Positions 43,657 through 55,351 of a DNA stretch of 64,000 nt are shown here, in pieces. Source of the stretch: Siphonodentalium dalli (taxonomy: Eukaryota; Mollusca; Scaphopoda; Gadilida; Siphonodentaliidae); assembly GCA_032622095.1 (NCBI GenBank), contig CP136067.1:124159030-124223029 (forward strand), read 5' to 3'. The position numbers were made by a program, and so were the translations under genes. The first letter of the stretch is position 1; the number at the start of each line of letters is the position of its first letter. A model generated the notes under the pieces. It made no database searches, was not told the DNA's origin, and saw only the letters and a program-made list of their open reading frames with translations.

Positions 43657-46341
43657 CTATATTTCAAATATAGAGTCGACGTTCACCCAGACTGGTTTGG
43701 GGACAGCAAGTAATATTTTATCAGCTGACCTTAAGCCTGGTTTACCAGGTACATAGCATGAAAGAAGAGATTCGATATATACAGGGAGGGGCGAGAGACA
43801 GTCAAATTTCTTACAACATAAGACAGCAATTTTATAGTCAATGCGGGCTTGAATTGGTAGCCAGTGTAGTTCTTTGAACATTGGTGTCAGGTCAGAAAAT
43901 TTAGGCTTCTTAAGAATCACACGAGCAGCAATGTTCATCATACGTTGAAGTTTATCAATTTCTGTCTTTGTTAAGCCAGCCAGAAGTTGGTTACAGTAGT
44001 CAATCTTGGAAAGAACAAATGACGAAACAAGAGTTTTAGCAGCATCGGTGGTTATGAATGGCCTGATGTGAGAAATTCTCCTTATATCCAGAAATAGACT
44101 TCTGCATAAATTGTTTATGTACACTTCCATTGACAGAGTACTGTCCAGGTGAATGCCCAGATATCTGGCACACGACGATGGCTTTATGTCGGAATCACCT
44201 ATACGAATGCAGTCCAAAGGGGTGTTCTTAATTCTGTGATCTGTTCCAAATAACATTATCTCGGTTTTGTCATCATTTAAACACAGTTGGTTTGCGCCCA
44301 TCCAGTTCTTCACTGCCGTTATACATTGCTGCATTTCTGAGATATTGTTTGCGAACTCTGATGGTGAGCTGGGCATATAAATCAAGTGTATCGTCTGCGT
44401 ACATGTGGTATTGTAGATTTCTCTGTGTGATGATTTGCCCCAATGGCTTAGTGTACATGAGATAAAGCACGGGCCCAAGGACTGATCCCTGGGGGACACC
44501 AAAGGATAGTTCATATGGTTTGGAACAGAATTCTCCACTGTGAACAGTCTGGATTCTGCCTGATAGATATGACTTGAACCATTGGAGAACTTTCACTGAA
44601 ATTCAGAATGTTTTGTTAAGGCGTGAAATTATGATGTTGTGATCCAAAGTATCAAAGGCAGCAGAGAGGTCGAGAAATGAGGCTATAGTGACATTGTGAT
44701 CATCTGCTGCACAAAGCAAGTCGTTGGTGACGCGGACAAGTGCAGTTTCCGTACTGTGGTGTCGTCGATAAGCTGATTGGAAAGGTTCATTCATGTCATT
44801 ATCCTCCAGATGTTGTCTGAGTTGATAGAGTACCACGCGCTCAAGAAGCTTGGATATAAAAGGAAGGTTAGAAACAGGTCTATAGTTCTTGAGATTGTTC
44901 CTATCCATGTTTGGCTTTTTCAGCAATGGTTTAACCACAGCTTGTTTGAAGCAAGTGGGAACTATACCGTCTTCCAGGGATGTATTCACTATCCTCGTAA
45001 GAAAAGTTACTAGTTGGTCGTTATGCTGTTTAAGAATGAGTGATGGTACAGGATCCAGAGAACACGATTTTGATGGCATTGACATGAGAACACGTTTGAC
45101 CGTCTCTGTTGTAACACATTCAAACTTTACAAATTTGGTTCCAGTGAATTCCTCAAACTCAGCTTCTCCTGCAGACACTTGTTGTATATTCGCACGAATT
45201 TTGGTAACTTTGTCTTGAAAAAATGTGGCAAATGTTTCTGGGAGTGTATCCATGGGAATGTCACTAGGTAGAGTAGAACATTTACCTTTGCCCAGCATAG
45301 TGTTGGTAATGTTGAACAGTTTCTTGGTTGATTTGCAATTTGCTAATTGTTCACTATAAAAGTCAGATCTCGCATGCTTTATCAACTCGCTTACACATGT
45401 ATTCATTTCCTTGAAAATTTCGCGGTGAACAGTTAATTTAGATTTTCTCCACATGCGCTCCACCTTTCTGCTTTCTCGTTTCTTATTCAAAATTTGGGAA
45501 GTTAGCCATGGTGCAGATGTCCTGTTGGTAATCTCGCGTGTCATCGTGGGTGCATGCTTATTAAGAATAGAAGACAGCTGGTCATTGTAATAAACTGCCA
45601 AGTCGTTGCAGGAGTTCAAGTTTGTGGAAGATAGGAATGCTTCACGGATCTCCGATGAGAATTTACTTAACACGATGCTTTTGAGATTCCTTGAAGTGAC
45701 TTTACGTTTGAGTGCAACAGGTTTCACATTCCGGAAAGAAAATTCAATCAGGAAGTGGTCAGAAACAGCTTTATCAGAGACCTGGAGACTGTTAATTTTC
45801 ATGGTGTTTTCTTTTATAATCACCCAGTCAAGTGTGTGTAGTGAACGATGAGTCGGTGACGTTATGATCTGTGTGAAGCCAAATTTATCCATGAGTTCTC
45901 TTACACAATTTACATTGCTGTCAGATATTGATTCAAAATGTAGATTAATGTCACCTAGGATGAATGAATGTCCATCTGTTAAACTATATGCCGTGAGTAA
46001 GGCTTTGAAATCTTTGACGAATTTCGGAGTTTTTAGCTTGTTCTTTTTACTCGGTGGAGTTCTGTAAATACACACGAATGTTATGGGTCGAGAAGGTGTT
46101 CTAATAATAAATTCAGCAGCCTCGAATGTTGAATACTGTGTGATAACTTTCCAATTGACAGCAAAGTCTGATTTGTGTAACAAACCGATGCCCCCGCCAG
46201 TGCCCTTTCTTGGTGATGATATCATGTTATAGCCTACAGATGTTGCTTGGCTAATCAGTGCTTCATCCCCAGCAGGCATCAGCCAGGTTTCAGTTATGAA
46301 GAAGAAGTCACTTTTGCTATCAGCCACAAGATCGTTGATGG
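43657..46341 (-). pseudogene. LINE ORF2: endonuclease and reverse transcriptase, inactivated
   Basis: The endonuclease part has ITETWL, GDINLHFE and a terminal SDH. The RT part has LKNYRPVSNLPF, AFDTLDH (motif A), FGVPQGSVLGP and YADDT (motif C), followed by the thumb and C-terminal region (WLPIQARIDYK, GLRSADK). Lesions: an in-frame TGA at 44603-44605 between motif A and the PQG motif; a one-base frameshift near 44390 directly after YADDT; and loss of the 5' part of the endonuclease by a 3.3-kb insertion at 46342. The frame rejoins exactly with NARSIRNKVH at 49685. Jockey-superfamily/CR1-Rex1 membership is likely; the exact clade is uncertain. Confidence 0.92.
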
Positions 46342-49300
46342 TGTCCCTTACCGAGCATGAAGGCTTAATAAGCCTTCAACAAGGATTCGCCAAGGATTCG
46401 AGTGCTTATGTCAATAACAATAAGCATTCGCTTAGGACTCGAGTGCTTATATCGATCACAGTAAGCACTCGCTTAGGACTCGAGTGCTTATATCGATCAC
46501 AGTAAGCACTCGCTTAGGACTCGAATGCACTCGCTTAGGACTCGAGTGATTAAGATGCAATGCAGGTATAAGCACTCGATAAGGAATCGAATCCTTGGGT
46601 CTCCCACATAAGCACTCTGGAAAATGAGGGCTTGTGGCGAAGGCTAACATTTTCTGTTAACTAATAAAATTTAGACTTCAGCCAGACATATGACTCTAAA
46701 ATCAGCATTCAAATTAAGGCTTCAATATACTGTTGGCCTCTTAGCCCTCGATGCTCGACTTAGAATATTTCAATACAAAACTGTTCTGAATCTGAAGCTG
46801 CAAATTAACCAAGTCCAACATGGAGAAATATATGGAAAAATTAATAATTATTTGGCAAATTTGTAGTTTTAACAATTTGTTTGGCAATATACATTTGAAA
46901 ATATTCAGAATTTATCAAGCTTTCACATGGTGTAAATATTGTGGTTTAATCCGAATTTTAATAAATTTAAATTAATTAAATAATTAATACAATTAATAAT
47001 TTTTCAACTTGTAGGACCCCATATGGAAATTTCATATAGGAACCTATAGGAATCATTATGGAAATGACGATTCACATTAGGAAAATTATAGGACCGTATT
47101 TCCTATATAGGAAAATTGCCATGGATAAGGACATTTTGAGACAACCTATAGCAATAAATAATTTTATAGGAGATTTTGCAATTTTCTCAAGATCTGTATA
47201 TTTTTCTCAAGATATGTTGGCCCACTGATAATTCAGAACAGCTATATAAGTCTATATCATCCAAGGTACCAATTGAGAAAAATCAAAGCCGAAGGGGGGA
47301 GGGTGCAATTTGGGGGTTTGGTGCAAGGGAGGAAATGTAGTTGGAAATTCCAAGGTGAACACCCTCTTGCCCAATGGAGACCCTCTAGCCACATCCCTGT
47401 ATAAGCACTAGTCTGATTCATCTCATTGCCAGTAATAAATCACTTTAACATTGTAATCAATCCTACTATTTAATTGGGACAACTGCTTTACTCTGTGTCT
47501 ATGAGTACCTGTTATGTAATCACCCTGACTTGCCCTCAATGCAAATTGAGACCAGATGGATTTTTCTCAGATTTCACAAACTTTGGATAGCTCAGAATGG
47601 GAAGTCATGGTTTATATTGGGTTTCTTTATGTCACATGCAGGAAATTATTTACTGATAGTTTAAATTCAGGTGAGCCTATATACTTTGCATTTATTTTAT
47701 CAAATTATAACATATAGGATGATGTTTATATTTATACTTTATTCGTAATTTAAGTATTATAAATCACTGGCAATTTAATTTATAGTTAATAACATTTTAA
47801 ATTGACAGGTCTCCAAAAAATTGAAATTTTGCCTGACAGATACAGGTAATTGTCAGCATTACAATTCGCATGGAGTTACAAAAATAATGTTGGGGTCAGC
47901 AAAGAAAATAATGATACCATCTATTTAACTGTTATTTAAAAAATTCAGCATTAAATAGATGCATGGTATCATAATTTTACTGTGACTTTAATTGCTCAAT
48001 TTTGTGCATTGATTTTTAAACTGACAATCTCCATCTGTTGACAATTAACTGCATGAATTGATATTTGGGTATAAATACTAAAAAGGTTGTGTGGACTTCT
48101 GGTGTTTTATGAATTTTCAGTGTACATAATCTATTTATTATTCATAATTAATTAATTATTAGTATATGCATGGTAACATCAATTTCAGAGGAAGATAATG
48201 TTGGCATATTGAACAAGTACATTATACACGTCTTGTTTGAACCTATGGTAATTTAAATGCAGGGGAGCCAATGGGTTCCAAAACTAGTAATATAGAGCGT
48301 TCTTAATCACGTGATTGGATACAGAACGCGCCACCATGTTGGATGTATATCCTATAGGAGCATATTGATATAGGAACCTATATGAAACCATATCGCTGGT
48401 CCAATGATTTCCTATTTAACAAGAAAATGACAGCAAAGGGCATTAATGCAAAAAGTAAGTTAAATTAGCATTATAAAAGTAGCATTATATTATAAATTGG
48501 ATATCTTATTTTCTTATTATTTGAACCATTTCCTTCCAGTTAATGACACATTTAGAATATCAAATCAGCTATCTAATCTCAATTTTGGATATGCCTGCAT
48601 AATGATATCATAAACTGATTATCACTCAAAGGTTGGTTTATCGACAGATGTTAAATCCACAAAAAACATCACCAATATCATTTTTTGGGCATTTTAATAG
48701 TTCAATGCTAGCTAAAAATATTAATATTCATGCAGTCCAATACAATTTTGATAAATTTACAAACAACTGTATCATTCACATAAGTCATAACTCATTTTCT
48801 GAAACATAATAATTTCATTTCAGTTATTTCTGATGTGAACATAATTTAAAATTTGTTAACTATTTATCATTTCAGAATTTGAAAACGACTCCCAGAAAAG
48901 AAGACTGAGACTGCATGCATCGCCAGTGGAATTGACATATATCCTAAACAATTTATTAGCTAGGGGCGACCAACGCGGAACCTGAGAGTACAGAAATCAA
49001 ATTGCATTAAACATGGACATGATAGTGACAGCTAACATAAATTCTTGATATACATATATATACTAAAAATTGTTCATTTCACAAATATAAAATTGTTATC
49101 ACTTCATAATTGTTTTGTTATTTCTAGCATCTCCAGAATGGATATCCAATTTTGATGACACCACCGGGCACCCATATTCCCATGCATCCTGCATAGAGTT
49201 ATCCCTCATTTCCATGCAGTATAGGTAACTCTATGAAAACAGGCCATCATTTCACCATAATCTTTAGCATTCGGGGACCAATTTAAGGATTCGAGACATG

Positions 49301-49684
49301 GTTCGTAAGGCTTCATTTAAGCCTTCATCATTTGCATATAAGGCTTCGAATCCTTAAATATAAGCCTTCGAAGCCTTATATGCAAATTATGAAGTCTTAT
49401 TTAGCCTTCGAGTGCTAACGGGAACCAACAAGCCTTCAATAGGGCCGACTTATTTAAATGAGCTAAACCCTCGAAGGCTTAATAAGCCTTCGAGTGCTTA
49501 TGGGAGTACTTAGCTCATTTAAATAAGTCGGCCCTATTGAGGGCTAAATTCTGTTTCGAGTGCTTATTTTGCCTGTAACTGGCCCATTGCATTGATTGAG
49601 ATAAGGATTCATTTAAGTCTTCATTTGTAAGCATTCGAATCCTTCCTGAATGCTTACCGAGGGCTTGTGATTTCGGTAAGGGAC
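46342..49684. mobile_element. 3.3-kb TIR element with dense subterminal AAGnnnTCG words, inserted in the LINE
   Basis: Perfect 12-bp inverted ends GTCCCTTACCGA and TCGGTAAGGGAC. Removing 46342-49684 rejoins the LINE endonuclease frame (...N-K-V-H / T-I-N-D...), so no net duplication remains. About 300 bp at the left and 420 bp at the right are packed with pairs such as AAGCACTCG/CGAGTGCTT, AAGGATTCG/CGAATCCTT and AAGGCTTCG/CGAAGCCTT. The 2.6-kb middle is AT-rich, with CCTATA(T)AGG-like words and no gene. The superfamily is not recognised. Confidence 0.75.
49437..49539. repeat. Nested hairpin in the right subterminal region
   Basis: Perfect 29-bp arms (49437-49465 and 49511-49539, outer bases CAATAGGGCCGACTTATTTA) enclose a second palindrome with 12-bp arms CTCGAAGGCTTA/TAAGCCTTCGAG and a 1-nt spacer (about 49469-49493). 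Confidence 0.9.
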
Positions 49685-50208
49685 GTGGACCTTGTTCCTG
49701 ATAGATCGGGCATTTAAGAGGTTAATAACTATAGATCCTCTTTGAGATGTGGTGTAGCTATTTCAACAAGAGTACTGATGGTGTGTTTTGGTGATATAGC
49801 ACAATGATGATGTTGGATAGAACTTCGAACATGTTCTGTAATCCATGGAATATTGTATGTCCTTGATGAGTCAAAAGTAGGGTGACAGAATTTTGGATCC
49901 AGGATACGGTATTTCTTCATCACCTTGAACAAGGAGGCTCTAGGCCGGTGTTGGTTGTGATTTGTTGTCTTGTTGATGGTGTGAAGTTCCTCAGACGTGT
50001 ACACAATGAAGCCCATGTTGGTAGTTGGCAGACAGGAATGGTGTTTACAAAAACCAATTAGAGGTGTGAAATCAGAAGTGCTTGGTAACACTATACTAAT
50101 CTGGAGTAGTAGGCCCTTTGTCCTTGGTGTAATCCAGTAATGGGTTGTGTAATCCAAGCTTGATGTCAGAACAAAGCTCAGGATGAGAAATTGGAAAAAC
50201 ACCAACAT
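49685..50208 (-). pseudogene. LINE 5' coding fragment upstream of the insertion
   Basis: Directly beside the insertion the frame reads GSIVINLLNARSIRNKVH, the conserved start of the CR1/Rex1 endonuclease domain. Upstream, a separate 159-codon frame (49729-50208) contains YTSEELHTI and RPRASLFKVMKKYRILDPK. This looks like the LINE's upstream region, but it is one frame off, so a frameshift lies near 49730. Confidence 0.6.
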
Positions 50209-50870
50209 ATTCCAACAGAAAACCTCACAAAGTCAGAAAAATATGATAAATTTCTGCACAAAAATCACAAGGTCTGAAGCAGCACATTTAACACATTTAG
50301 CAAGCCAAATGTCACAAAAATATTCCAATGAACAATAGTAGGAAACAATCGAATAGCAGGAGCTCGGAAAAGTGTGACCACACTGGGTGGCAATATAAAA
50401 GCTAGTACATGTACACATAGGCTTAAGTAAAACATTCCAGCAAGCAGTAAGACCAGGTGATGAAATCCTGGTGTTGGTTGAAGGATTGCTAGTCAGGATA
50501 TCCCAATAGTCATAAAACCAGGCTGGTCAGATAGCTGGTCGATACTGAGTAAATATTTACCTGAAATCACTGAAGTAGTCCTTATGATAAAAGGTTTTTA
50601 GAGCAATTCTATAATTTCTGATTACAAAGACTGGAGTTGAGGCGATTGAAAGATACACAGAGTTCTATCATATCTTGTTGAGGAATTTAAGGGAGAGAGT
50701 GTTTAGGTATAGGATAGTCAAAATCTTATAAAAACTGACCAATTCAGAGCAGATTCAGTTAAAGAATCCATGCAGAATGAGTATTTTATTCTGGCGAAGT
50801 GGTACATCTAGCCGGCTGTGGTGAATTGTTAGTGTGACCAAATTCAGGCAGGTCATTTGTGCTATAATTT
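50209..50870. other. No recognised feature
   Basis: Probably includes the unresolved 5' part of the LINE and then unassigned sequence. Confidence 0.35.
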
Positions 50871-50875
50871 GGGGA

Positions 50876-50965
50876 GCATCGCCGAGTGGTTAGTCACGAA
50901 ACCAAACTGGGGGTAGAGTGTTTGCGAGTTACAATCTGACCGGGTTTCGATCCTTAAACTGTCAG
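50876..50965 (+). mobile_element. tRNA-derived SINE-like head
   Basis: GCCGAGTGGTTAGTC resembles a pol III A box and GGGTTTCGATCC a B box, about 50 bp apart, as in tRNA-Ser/Leu-derived heads. Arm pairing is poor and no CCA-type end is present, so it is more likely a SINE fragment than a tRNA gene. Confidence 0.35.
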
Positions 50966-51039
50966 TGGACGACACACAACCAGTTTGTTTTTCTTTCACT
51001 TCCAATTATTTAGCCACACTAATTTTCCAATTTCAATTA

Positions 51040-51489
51040 TCAGTTAACTACTACAATATCTCGGACGAGTTCGAAAACCAGGTTTGTCCAAATTTTTTCC
51101 CCGGAGTTATGGGTCTTAGTTTGTCTATTTTTAGCAATGTTATCACTGTTAGCGCGATAACTCGATGAAATATTAACCGATTTCAACAATGTTTGGTATA
51201 TGAGACTTTTGTAACAATATCTCGGACGAGTTCGAAAACTAGGTTTTTCCAAATTTTTCGCGGAGTTATGGGTCTTAGTTTGTCTATTTTTAGCAATTTT
51301 ATCACCGTTAGTGCGATAACTCAATGAAATATTAACAGATTCAATTGATATTTGGTATATAGGTCTATTGCAATAATATACCACCGTCCAACTTTTTTTC
51401 CCGGGGGTTGTGCACCTTATTGGCAGAAGTTTGGTTCGACTGCCAAAAAACTCGACAAAAGCATCTTAGATGCGTACCGTACCCCTTGT
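51040..51489 (+). mobile_element. Truncated pearl-like element, about 161-bp units
   Basis: Two-plus units marked by CTCGGACGAGTTCGAAAA at about 51060 and 51221 (period 161 bp). They are followed by the same terminal block as the 55-56.9 kb element (TTGTGCACCTTATTGGCAGA, CTGCCAAAAAACT, ACCCCTTGT). The left terminus is missing. Confidence 0.7.
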
Positions 51490-52824
51490 TCTATATTTAG
51501 CATGGGATTTTCCAGCAAAAACGGCGAAACCCGATCGCTCCAAAGTCAAATGTGCTTTGAGAACAGTTCCCACACTAAAACATAATGACAGAATGGAAAA
51601 TCAGAGCGGTAGTTTTGTTGACGATTTTCGCAAGCTATTTGTCAAAATTGCAGCAAATTAGAACTCTTGTGTTTGACTTGCCATTCGAGTTGTGACAATG
51701 TTGTACACGTTCGTTTATACTTATGTGTTGATAAAATAATAGGAGAACTGAATCACACCATTTTGAAATATAGTTCTTTGCACAGATTAACCAAAAACAT
51801 TTTTGCCGTGATGGCCAGCCAACTAAACTATGCAGTCGCTGGCTCACAACCTTTACGTTGGGCCTAGCGACTTGCTAGTACTGATCAATTTTCTTGATGT
51901 TTGTGTATAATGAAGATAACATATTATATACCCTGTCAAATATGTCATAAATTTGTTGACAGTATTGAGTAAGGATACGTACATTTGTAGTATACTGTGG
52001 GTCCTATGAGCAGGGAGGTTAGTGGGTCATCACCCTCTGGGGCAGGTTCATTCCCGGGTCAAGGTATGACACCACATTCCCTAGGGCCAGTATGGGAAAG
52101 AAGTAAGATATTGGCATATTTATTGAAAACGTTTAACGTATGTATATAAGTATCAATTCAGAGGGAATTGTGCAGAAGTTATTGTATTTACTTTACTGAT
52201 AGCTACCTACTGTATGTCATCAATACAGTATAAAAATAGAACAGCAAAAGGTGCCATCTAAATGAATCACACTAAAGAGCTGAAGAAAAACGTTCGTACC
52301 CGTAGTTACGAAATATACCGGAAGCGAAAATGTTCGTACCCGTAGTTACGATATATACCGGAAGTGAAAAGCGGGTACGCTTTTACTGAAGTATAAATAA
52401 TTATAATAATCTTGTCTCCCAATTTTGTTCCAAAAAACTGGCCATAAAAATGCATGGGTTGGCAACTTCCAGTTGGAGGCGGTGAAAATGAAACTCACTG
52501 TTGGATGTATGGAGCGAACCGACGATTTGGAAAAAAGTGAGGCCTCTTACCCTCGAGTGTGAGGGCGCTAGTCTTGGCAAAGCCAATCAGAGATGCATGC
52601 ACACCCGAGTCCAGTGGTCAGTCATTTCCATATAGATAACCCTCAGGTACGGACCTTCCACTGACAGCTGTCACCACCCAACACTCCTACATTCCTCCGT
52701 CCTTAAAAAAGGACATAATAACATTCATGAGAGTTCTGGCACAGTCAGTCTTTCCAAATTTGAGAAACTTCCACCGACAGTTCTCCATTGTCACAATATT
52801 TTATTAGAATTTATAGGTCGCTTC
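51490..52824. other. Mostly unassigned; a 42-bp direct duplication at 52290-52372
   Basis: GTTCGTACCCGTAGTTACGA followed by ATATACCGGAAG occurs twice in tandem (52291 and 52332). No gene is recognised. The last bases before 52825 may be 3' UTR of the zinc-finger gene on the minus strand. Confidence 0.5.
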
Positions 52825-52949
52825 TCATTGCTTACGTTCTTCTTCTGGCCTCAACCAATTCTTCTTGGTCTGAATAACCACACGTGACCCCTTCATGACA
52901 GTCTCCTCATCCCGATTCACCGTTTGTTCTGGCAGGCTAAAAGGCTTAG

Positions 52950-53031
52950 CCTCCCTTCTGATATTTCTTCGGTTTTCTATCGCCTCTGCTCCTCCCTTCT
53001 GATATTTCTTCGGTTTTCTATCGCCTCTGCT
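52950..53031 (-). repeat. 41-bp tandem duplication inside the zinc-finger exon
   Basis: The same 41 bp occurs at 52950-52990 and 52991-53031. Because 41 is not a multiple of three, the two copies are read in different frames on the minus strand: first as SRGDRKPKKYQKGG, then as AEAIENRRNIRREA. Confidence 0.92.
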
Positions 53032-53111
53032 CTTTCTGTCTCTCTCATGCTTCTGCTTTGTTGTTCGAGGGACCAAGGTATCGCCAGGTGTAATGAATTC
53101 CTCATTCTTAA

Positions 53112-53355
53112 CCCTTTGAGTGCCAGGGGCCGATCTAATCAGCCCTAAACCTACACAATAAGTCTGTTAAAGAATATAATAAAATATATTAAAATTGTAA
53201 AAAAATGTAAAAAAAAACAAAACAAAAAACAATTGTTAGGCCAATGCATTCTCTTATATATGCGAGGCGACCTATGGTCGACTCGCATATATAAGAGAAT
53301 GCATTGGCACAGGGTATATGGGTTGATACAAAAATCGACCTGGCACTCAAAAGGG
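53112..53355. mobile_element. piggyBac-like MITE, copy C, in a coding exon
   Basis: TTAA flanks at 53108-53111 and 53356-53359. The ends are CCCTTTGAGTGCCAGG and CTGGCACTCAAAAGGG. A 69-bp hairpin lies at 53240-53308. Host reading-frame continuity on both sides defines the insertion exactly. Confidence 0.88.
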
Positions 53356-53733
53356 TTAACATATTCAGTTGTAAAACCCTGGTGTGCCGTTGTGTTTTGG
53401 TGTCTATTCAGTCTGTCCTCACGGGCAACTCTCAGAAGGCACCCATCACATTTATAACGAATCACTTTTTCCCTATGAACCATAGTCCAATGTTCAATGA
53501 ATCTTGCATGACACCAAGTAGTGATAGAATCCTGTTCGTCTATACACTGAAAACATTCATTGCTCTGAACTATTCCAGTCTGTCTCAGTCCCTGCTGAAT
53601 ACCTACTGCTGCACTGTATCCTTCCTCTGAGAAGAATGTTCTTATGGCTGACAATTTCAGGAATGATTTTGCATATTCAAACAGCACAAGTTTCTGAGAA
53701 TAAAAATGCAGATCCAGTTTGTCACAATAATAC

Positions 53734-54516
53734 CTGCACAAACAGAAGTCAGTATGTGATCTTAAATAACCCAATGCAATATTTAACTGACTAAATGAAA
53801 AAAAAACGGATAAAACCCGCAGATTCCAAGTCAGATTCCATTGTACAGTTAATCCCGTTTAATCACATAGCCTTGGAAAATGGTTTGATTTTATTCCATA
53901 AAAAATCCATATATATGTGCAATTTTCTAGAATTTTTTTATTTTTATTTAAAAGCCTCACGTCTTCATACAATTTTCTAATCAATATAAATGTATAATAT
54001 ATCGGGTGCAAGAGGAATTTATGTTTATGTGCGGGATTCCGATATTTGGCCCATTTTGTGTTTGTATGGACATTTGACCACATCATCTGTCGCCATCATC
54101 AATCATTGAATATTGCGGTTGTTTTATTTTATTTTTCTACGATTCTACCTTTTATGTCACCAAAACTAACTTTGATGAATGATTGTAGAATCAATCTTGA
54201 TGCATTTATTATGCATGAAAAAGAACCAGAAACAAGTGATTTTAAGCGCCCGCGATTCGGCTTCCATTTTCACTAAATTTGACTTCCGGTTACAAGTCAG
54301 GAGGAGTGACTCTATCTGTAGACATTGGAGTGAATAGGGAATGTCCCATTGGGAATTCCACAACATGTTCAAGGAATCCAATTTATGAACTCAGTGATTT
54401 TCCCTTGACGCTTGATTTTGTGACACCATTCCTGGAAGGCTTTTTGATTTTCATAGAAGTGTTGAAAAATGTACATCGTTCTCCTCGAAGAACTGTCGTT
54501 GAGTTCTATATGTCTC
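53734..54516. other. Intron-like sequence; possible first exon at 54178-54276 (minus)
   Basis: An ATG at 54274-54276 lies about 20 nt downstream of an ACCGGAAGTC promoter-like word (minus strand). It starts MEAESRALKITCF... and runs 33 codons, with a possible donor GTTAGT at its end. Its phase does not match the 53733 exon directly, so I leave it unassigned. Confidence 0.35.
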
Positions 54517-54518
54517 TC

Positions 54519-54732
54519 TCATTTTGGATGTGGTGTGTGGCTGTCGATCACTTCCCGGCATATCTCCTCGTCAGTGGGTGCGCTGACAATTTCTATAGCA
54601 ACCTCCTCAGAAATAAACTGATTCACGTCTTTCCTGCTCAAAGATCCCAGTAGTTCAAGGTCATCAGAGGTGACACATTCTAACTGACCCACACTGTCGT
54701 CAGTGGTCTCATCCTTCAGAATAATCCACCTT
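54519..54732 (-). CDS. Possible coding exon of unknown gene
   Basis: The minus frame encodes RWIILKDETTDDSVGQLECV, then TSDDLELLGSLSRKDVNQFI, ending before a TGA at 54519-54521. The acidic, globular-looking composition and a potential acceptor (TTTCCAAAAAG, near 54732) suggest an exon. It may precede the zinc-finger exon at 53733, but the downstream donor is not clear. No family recognised. Confidence 0.3.
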
Positions 54733-54989
54733 TTTGGAAACAATTAGAAATTGTTTGAGGTTTTACCTGATTAGTCCACGATTCTGTTATATGAATTGAC
54801 TCGAGAAGGTTGAGTTTTTTGGCAATGCTGCCCGCTGTCACATTTTCGTCGGAACAATCTCTTTTCCTTATATTTGTTTCAAATTAGCGATTATTCCTTG
54901 ATAATAGAGGTCGTGTTTGCCAGCAGGAAAACAAGGTTGATGTTTGAAAATTTTGAAACAGTCTTGTGGATGTACGTGCGCTGCAGTTA

Positions 54990-55202
54990 TAGTAATGCCC
55001 TAAGTAATCGACCTCTTAACCAAAGAAGAATTATGGGTAACTTTTCAGGATGTAGTCGGAAATATGGCTTGTTGCCATTCATCGGAAAGCTGTCGGCGAG
55101 AACTTTCCGATGAATGGCAACAAGCCATATTTCCGACTAAATCCTGAAAAGTTACCCATAATTCTGCTTTGGTTAAGAGATCGATTACTTAGGGTATCAC
55201 TG
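54990..55202. mobile_element. pogo/Tigger-like palindromic MITE, copy 1 (213 bp)
   Basis: TA flanks at 54988-54989 and 55203-55204. The ends are TAGTAATGCCCTAAGTAATC and, read inward from the right, CAGTGATACCCTAAGTAATC. The element is almost a complete palindrome around 55095. It is the same length and family as 62814-63026. Confidence 0.85.
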
Positions 55203-55351
55203 TATCTACCATGAGTAGAACTTTTCTCTTTCTAGTGGAGGATCCCGGCTTGGAACATTTTCTACCCACGTATTCAGCGCTTCTTCAACCATCGCATCTT
55301 TGCATAATCGTTGTCCCTTCCTGTCCTGATTCTCCATTGTTTCATACATTT

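Larger units (their letters stand above)
42468..50208 (-). mobile_element. CR1/Rex1-like LINE, broken, 3' end at 42.47 kb
   Basis: Minus-strand order from the 5' side: an N-terminal frame (49729-50208); an interruption by a 3.3-kb TIR element; endonuclease and reverse transcriptase (43657-46341); a 0.9-kb stretch of unclear origin; then the C-terminal motif and a 3' UTR. The 3' UTR contains AAGGCGCTTTAAAAATGC and ends in a short ATT-repeat tail (42468-42480), as is typical of CR1/Rex1 3' ends. The 5' end is not defined. Confidence 0.75.
52825..53733 (-). pseudogene. C2H2 zinc-finger gene, exon interrupted by a MITE
   Basis: A strong acceptor (CTTCTGTTTGTGCAG, ending at 53734) starts the exon. 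It encodes YYCDKLDLHFYSQK, a Cys-rich segment with CFQC, and a C2H2 finger (C-x2-C-x12-H-x5-H, CDGC...RHQNTTAH). The frame reaches EYV at about 53360 and meets a piggyBac-like MITE. Removing the MITE and one TTAA continues the same frame (K-N-E-E-F) into a basic tail that stops at 52825-52827. With the MITE left in, the frame runs about 70 codons into it and stops at 53151. A 41-bp duplication (52950-53031) changes frame within the tail. Function unknown; nucleic-acid binding is likely. Confidence 0.6.

Noticed and set aside
50876-50965. tRNA gene
   Set aside because: A- and B-box-like words are present, but acceptor and anticodon arms do not pair convincingly, so a tRNA-derived SINE head is more likely.
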